A model generated the notes under the pieces. That model was not told the DNA's origin. It saw only the letters and a program-made list of their open reading frames with translations, and did not search any database. From assembly GCF_000004075.3 (NCBI RefSeq), contig NC_026659.2, positions 4,526,001 to 4,590,000 of the forward strand: DNA of 64,000 bases. Reading direction: 5' to 3'. Within the stretch, counting starts at the first letter, position 1. The number at the start of each line of letters is the position of its first letter. Source of the DNA: Cucumis sativus. Lineage: Eukaryota; Streptophyta; Magnoliopsida; Cucurbitales; Cucurbitaceae. Of this stretch, positions 58,435 to 64,000 are shown piece after piece. Position numbers and translations under genes: made by a program.

Positions 58435-60120
58435 TCAATCTAAAACTTTAGTATCTCCCCATATGTTTAAATGAGAATGTTTAGGAAATGACTCAATCCT
58501 TTCCGACCATATTTGACCTACTTTCAAGTTACTCACGTCTTTCAACTTTAGTTGCAATGGAGAAACTTCAGTAAAATTCATAAAGAAATTTCCAATTTTT
58601 AGTTTCTCTTCTGATGAGGAACCATCCTCTTGGCCTGTAAACCCTTTCAAGATTACAACTTTGAGTTGCTCGAGTCGAACTTCTTTGTCTGTGCTTGAAA
58701 TGCGGTAACTTTCAGGATCAAACTACACAGTAAAAAAAAATTACATACAATATTAGTTAACTATAGGTTGTATTCAACTTGAAAAGTCGTTTTCACACTT
58801 GCTCTTTCAAATATATAAAAACTTTTAAAAACGCCTAACGTAGTACCGTAACAAATAGACGTTCCAAAGTAGGACATAATTTGATGATAGCAATCAATGG
58901 TTTGACATTGAAGTTTTCTTTTAAGTCATCAATCCACCACAACTCTTTCAACTTATAGAACTGGAAGTTCCAAGAAAGAGAAGGAAATATCAAAGCCTGC
59001 AACAACAACAACTAGAAGTGAACATGATAAACTAAAAACTTGGTTTGATAGAGGAAAAAATCCAAACGGACAAGTTTAAACATACTTAATAAAGAGTAAA
59101 ACCGACCAACTAAAATTGATTAACTATTAGTCATTGACGGTCTAACTCGGTTTAAACATTTACTAGACTGACTATAGTCAGTTTAGTGATTGCTTGGTCT
59201 AAAAATCTACTCGGACCAAAGGCTACACATCCCCAAGAATATCTTTCACAACTCAAACAAACCCAGCAGATGAAAAGAAAGAAAAGACAAACACTAGTTG
59301 AGGTGCAAAATAAAGTAAGAAATACCTCAAAAGTCCATTTACATATGGTGAGTGTTTCGGCATTCTTCACTGTCAACAAAATTGGATCAAACTCATTACT
59401 CTTATACAGGTATCCAGGACCTTGTCTGCAGTCAAGCATAACATCTTCCATGTTAAAATGATAATCAAGTTGAATGCGAGGAAACGACCCTCTATATCGA
59501 AACGACCGGAGTTTCGAGGATCCAATGTGAAGAAACTCCAACTGCAAACAATCTAAGATGGTCAAGCTTCGCAGCTTTGAACTAGAACTGACTGAAAATG
59601 ATTGCAATCCATTGCATTCAATAAGTTTCAAGCTTTCAAGGGAATAAATACTTGAAACCAAGGAGGAAACCGCCTCGGTCGTGAGACGGCTTACCGATTT
59701 AAGACAGAGAGTTTTGACAAAGAAAGTCGAATGAGAAAGCTGGTGGTGATCATAATTCAGATTCAATTTCCAATCGAACTCACTTGGAACTTCATGTTTA
59801 TGAGAAGAGAAATGTAAGTGAAGTTTTTGATTTGACAAAACAGACAGAAAGAGAGCTTTGCCATTGTCAAACTGATATTGGAGCTTTCTGAAATAATTCA
59901 ATGGATTGAAGTGATTGAAGTAATGAATAAGGAAGTTTATAGCTGCATTTGGAAGATCTTCAAGAGCTCCATTTTGGACAGAGATCTTATTCCAAAGATT
60001 TCTCCACCTTTTTGAAAGGAAAGTGGTTTGAAGAACTGATTCAAAGGGTAAAAAAGATGAAATTTTGTAAAGAACTTCATCAGGTAAATTGCTTATCAAA
60101 TCATTCTCATTTGGATCCAT
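58435..60120 (-). CDS. F-box/LRR-repeat protein
   Basis: Minus-strand exons 59326-60120, 58847-58996 and 58435-58722 (both introns phase 0; GAG|GTATTT, GCAG|GCT, ACG|GTACTA, GTAG|TTT) give 410 residues. The N-terminal F-box at about 7-45 (LISNLPDEVLYKISSFLP, TFLSKRWRNLW) would bind ASK/SKP1 in an SCF ubiquitin ligase; the following leucine-rich part (VKTLCLKSV, LESLKLIECN, LRSLTILDCLQLEFL) would bind the substrate, which is unknown. Exon 2 gives FYKLKELWWIDDLKENF and CPTLERLFV, exon 3 FDPESYRIS, LEQLKVVILKGF and KLKDVSNL. The C-terminal third is like the FBD-related end of plant F-box/FBD/LRR proteins but no clear FBD is seen. ATG at 60120 chosen; the codon before it is not ATG. Large fast-evolving plant family, so orthology cannot be assigned. 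Confidence 0.9.
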
Positions 60121-60739
60121 CAAAAACCTTGTTTCTGAGTTTGGAGAATCTTAAGGATTGTTGGTGAAGTTGGGATTGAGAATACAGCTTTTAAAGAGGT
60201 TCACAAAAAGAAGAGAAGTCTTATCCAATCCTCTACCAACCGTCTTTGTTTTGGAGTTAAAAATCCGTCGGTGAGGATTTTTTTTAATAACAAACTTGAA
60301 GAAGATGGTTGACCCTTGGACTTTCAAATAAGATAATAGATGAAGACTTATGAACATCTTTTCTTGCGGAAATGATTCAAAGATTTGCTTTATAAATATT
60401 GGAAACACAACCATCTAACTCTAGTCAATTCACTTTTATCTTATTATAAAACAAAAATTATTTTGTGAAACAAACTTTAACTTTAATGAAATTTTGATAG
60501 GAGAAAATAACACAAATATCCGTGAACTAATTTACGGTCATATTCGAATAGTCGTGAATTGTCTATAAATTGATTATTAGTTTTTTAAAAAATGAAAAGC
60601 CTTGTGATTAATTTTATTATTAAAGGCCATTATCAGAAGGAAAAAAGTTTTTTTTGTTAGCTTCCACAGTTTGGCAAACAAAGAGAACCTTTAATATAAA
60701 AAAAATCACGTTGGGTAATAATTTGAGTTTAAAAATTTA
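60121..60739. other. Promoter side of the F-box gene, no other gene seen
   Basis: Contains the leader and promoter of the minus-strand F-box gene at 60121-60420 and AT-rich DNA beyond. The minus-strand frame at 60151-60414 has no known domain and lies in the leader. Confidence 0.45.
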
Positions 60740-61060
60740 TAACTTTGTCACGTAATGCATTCAATATACGTTTGATACACCCAATATATACTTGACACAC
60801 ATGTTATAATGTTGAAAATAGCAAAATATTAAAGGATTTTAAGTTAATGGTAGCTAAGTAACTATGCTTAATGACATTTGGAAAAAGTAAAACAAGGTTA
60901 TGTTTTCGTAAATAAGTTGTATTTATCAACTTCAATGGCTAAAAGCGTGAAACACCTTTTTAGGGCACAATTGAAACAAATAGTGAGTTATTATAGTCCT
61001 AGGTTATAATAGTTATAATAATTTTTAGACTTTCAATTTTTTTTTATTCACGACTATGCA
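60740..61060 (+). repeat. Composite dispersed repeat, copy B
   Basis: TTGATACACCCAATATATAC, then TATTAAAGGATTTTAAGTTA, CTTAATGACATTTGGAAAAA, then AGTGAGTTATTATAGTCCTA: the same order as the reverse complement of 30810-31340, sharing its first and last parts with the arrays at 12860 and 15520. Confidence 0.65.
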
Positions 61061-63143
61061 ATTACAATTGTTGGCGTTACTAGTTTTTGTTAGCAAAAAT
61101 TTGAAATCAAACATTTTATATACATGATTACTACTTTAAAAAAATTATATATATGTTTACGTTTTTGACTCCTTCAATTGCCTTGACCTTTACAACTTAT
61201 TTTTTTAACTTTATATCACCGCTTAATAGAATGAAAGCAAGGTTGAGTGTGATATATTGTAAATAAAAACAAATCCATTTACATCAATATTACATTATGT
61301 ATTTTTAAACTGTGTGATCCAACAATATTCCAATTTCAAGAATAATTTGTTTTACTATTTGTTTTAAAACTTGTATACTATAATAAAATCTAACGTTTCT
61401 TGGTGTATCGAGACCATTTGAATAATATTATTGTTTTTGTCTATCGTTGATAAAATTACAGTTCAATATTTGATTAGAAGCTCGTAGAGGTCGATTCTTA
61501 AAGTCAATCCTAAAAAAGATAATGTTTAAGTATGGAGACTGACCTACAGAGTCAATCATCAGGCCATAGTGTTTGAGTATGGAAGTTAACACATGAAAAC
61601 TATCATAGACTACTCACTTGATTGTTGAATTGTTAGTGACCAAACATCACATCCTTAGCTTGTTAGTTTTTCGTCTATTATGTAAATATATTTTGTTGGT
61701 ACCAATTTTCAACATCAACACTATCATTTAAGTTCGAATAATATATAAATTGTCACGTGATTGCCACGAGGGACGAGTCATAGCTTGCTTGGACTTGTTT
61801 ATGTAAATTTATATTTATACAACTTTAATTAGACTTAATTATTTCATTCACATACTTACGTAAAAAAGCATTTTCAATCATGTAATACGTAATTAAAATA
61901 TATGTAGATTACGATGGTTGCAGTTTTAGCGTTGAATTAAGAATATTAGGGATTAGAAATTCCAAACTTTTTAACCTTTCAAGTTTGAAAACAATGGCAG
62001 ACGTATCTAATTACACAAATCATATTTAGTATTACAAGCATCATCTACTTTTGAGCATAAGATATATATTTTATTAATATAAAGTAAACAATTATAATGT
62101 TGTACTCATTTATTGAACAACTTCTACACTGAAAGATAACTTAAAAATCTCTCTCCAAGTGTGAGATTTGCTCGTCACTATATCGTTAGAGGACTATCTT
62201 AACTATATTGTCCTTAGTCTACTCCTCAACGTGAGATGCTCTCATTATAAACATAGCTCCATAATGAACTAATTATTTGAAAGAACTTCTCAACCAAAGT
62301 GTAAATGATGTTTTTCTAAACTCAAACAAATCTATGAATTGTGAATATAATGGCTTAGTTCAAATAGCTGTGGCAAAACTCTCATACGATCATGTTCACA
62401 CACAACTTCTACAAATACGTTTAACAAGTTTGATTGGACACTTTTGTTTTTTCTTACAATGTGAACATTTCTTTTGTAATTTTCAAGAAAATGGTTTATG
62501 TTAATACATAACTATTTTATTAAACTTTGGGCAATTAGTTTAATTATTTGCACCCATGCATATGTGAATAAAAGTATATATAAAAAAAAGACCAAGTTAA
62601 TGTCTTTATGTCATTGTTTCCTAGTGAAGTATAATATTTCAAAATGAGAAAGGCTTTGTAATTAATTATTGTCAAATTCATTTATTTAATTAAGATTTGC
62701 CAAGTTGTTTTAATTTAATATCATATTTTATGTTGAAAAAGAGGAAAATAGATTGAGTGAAAGGAAAGATATTTGAATAATTCATATGTAAACTCCATTT
62801 GTTCGTATCGATGAAAAAAAAACTTCTACTATTTTGCACTAAGTACAATTTAACTATGTGTGATAAAATAAGAGGTTCGAACTCTCATTTTTACTGTTAA
62901 AATATTATAATATTAAAGTTTTTAATTTACTACAAATAATTTTTTTTTTCAAATACGAGATAGAAGAATCAAATCATGTTCTGAATATTGATAGTGTAAT
63001 TATTGTTACGGAGTAAATATGTTTGTTTAGTACAAAGTTAAAGATGGTTTTCTATCATTTAGTCAAATAAGTTCACCTACTAAAATTCACAAATTTCAAT
63101 ACAAGAATAGCTCTCACTTTATTAATTTCAAATTGCATTTACG

Positions 63144-63144
<1 letters not shown>
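61061..63144. other. Intergenic, no gene seen
   Basis: AT-rich DNA without recognisable coding or RNA genes on either strand. CTCTCTCCAAGTGTGAGATT-type words near 62150-62240 look like part of an unidentified repeat. Confidence 0.5.

Positions 63145-63215
<71 letters not shown>
63145..63215. repeat. (TA)n microsatellite, about 35 units
   Basis: About 70 bases of uninterrupted TA repeats followed by a poly-T run. A minus-strand frame running through it (Ile-Tyr repeat) is an artefact of the repeat. Confidence 0.97.
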
Positions 63216-63229
<14 letters not shown>

Positions 63230-63786
63230 CTTTTACATAAGCAACAACAAAGCCTACATATAAATCAACATGTATAAACTGATATAGAAAGAAGAGAAAA
63301 AATATGCCAATACATAGTTGCAACACAACCTATGAAAAAATATCATAAGAAAAATTTTAATGAGTAGGCTAACTAACGACCTATAGACAATCAAATTCAA
63401 ACATGATGTATTGAAAATAACAATATAACCCATAATTGCTTCGATAATCTGACATAAAATTAAAAAAAAAAAATTAACGAAATTTGAAGTTAGAAGTGTT
63501 AGGGTTAAAATTGGAATACTTCATTTATTTTAGTTAATTAGATGGTGGAATTGGATGAAATTTAAAATTTGTATTTTTGGTTTTATGACTAAAATTGTTT
63601 TTCTTTTCTTTTATTTTTCCTCCCCAAAACTAATTTTTTTTTTTTTTTAAAAAAAAATGCTAAACCATATGGAATTAAAAGAAACTAAAAGGGATAAACC
63701 CCGGCCGCTGCCAATAGGTTTTAGTAGGAAACTTAGGAACCCTCCAAGTTCGAATTTCAGGCGTTTATGAATCCACCATTGTGAAG

Positions 63787-64000
63787 ATGGTTTTATCAAA
63801 CAAAAAGTTGAAGCAGAAATTGAGAGAGAAGCTAGCCGAGTCGTTGATTTCATCAGTCGCCGGAAGGGATACCAACTTTGGTGTTTCCGGTGAACGGGAT
63901 ACAGAATCTCCGCGAAAATCCCTCAAAGAGCTATTAGGCACCGCTAGTGGCAATGGGCCCAGATTGTCCAAGCGAGAGAAACGAAGAGAATCGCTCGTTT
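63787..64000 (+). CDS. Conserved protein of unknown function, N-terminal part only (runs off the window)
   Basis: ATG at 63787 opens a frame that stays open for 71 codons to the end of the window: MVLSNKKLKQKLREKLAES, then DTESPRKSLKELLGTAS, then RLSKREKRRESLV. The Lys/Arg-rich start and the SKREKRR motif resemble the first residues of an uncharacterised plant (possibly nuclear or nucleolar) protein family, but I cannot name it. It is GC-richer than its surroundings (TCAGTCGCCGGAAGGGA) and the upstream sequence is typical leader, which supports a real gene. No intron boundary is visible before the window ends. Confidence 0.6.
   Translation, partial: MVLSNKKLKQKLREKLAESLISSVAGRDTNFGVSGERDTESPRKSLKELLGTASGNGPRLSKREKRRESLV

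Noticed and set aside
63144-63326. Minus-strand frame ending in an Ile-Tyr repeat
   Set aside because: Translation of the TA microsatellite.

Overview
The window is nuclear DNA of a eudicot plant. It is AT-rich, has GT-AG introns, long intergenic stretches with dispersed AT-rich repeats, plant-type tRNA genes, and products whose closest known relatives are plant proteins. Several repeats resemble ones I associate with cucurbits, so a Cucumis-like genome is my guess; the sequence alone does not prove it.

Layout. From 1 to 6.5 kb there is no gene, only AT-rich DNA and one MITE-like repeat. At 6.5-10.4 kb (+) lies an MKP1-type MAP kinase phosphatase with a CT-rich leader, a 5'UTR intron and a small last exon. 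From 10.4 to 16.9 kb there are repeats (a SINE-like copy, a TTGATACAC-rich array, a TTATAATA-rich element) and a tRNA-Val(AAC). At 17.0-18.9 kb (-) there is a multi-exon gene for a SUMO-like (Rad60-SLD type) protein.

From 19.7 to 51.9 kb the window is dominated by a cluster of eleven DUF674 (PF05056) loci on both strands. Six look intact: 19.7-21.0 (-), 26.0-27.9 (+), 28.6-29.8 (+), 33.7-34.9 (+), 43.2-44.2 (+) and 50.4-51.9 kb (-). Five are broken or partial: 22.0-23.8 (-), 24.8-25.1 (+), 35.9-37.3 (-), 39.2-39.9 (+) and 47.6-48.3 kb (-). The intact loci share a two-exon design: a long exon 1 (about 190-260 codons) ending in phase 0 after Glu or Gln, and a short exon 2 that starts with a conserved block and ends in an unrelated tail. 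The copies fall into two subfamilies that are mixed along the chromosome. Between them lie a LINE fragment, segmental duplications, tandem repeats and MITE-like copies: the picture is of local duplication, decay and tail divergence.

From 53.5 kb on come an RPL23A ribosomal protein gene with a typical ribosomal-protein promoter (site II plus telo-box), a tRNA-Gly(GCC), a three-exon F-box/LRR gene (-), more repeats, a long TA microsatellite, and the first 71 codons of a conserved but unidentified gene that runs off the right end.

The housekeeping genes (MKP1, SUMO-like, RPL23A, tRNAs, F-box) flank the DUF674 array and show no sign of working with it. The array has no known biochemical function and is the least understood part of the window.
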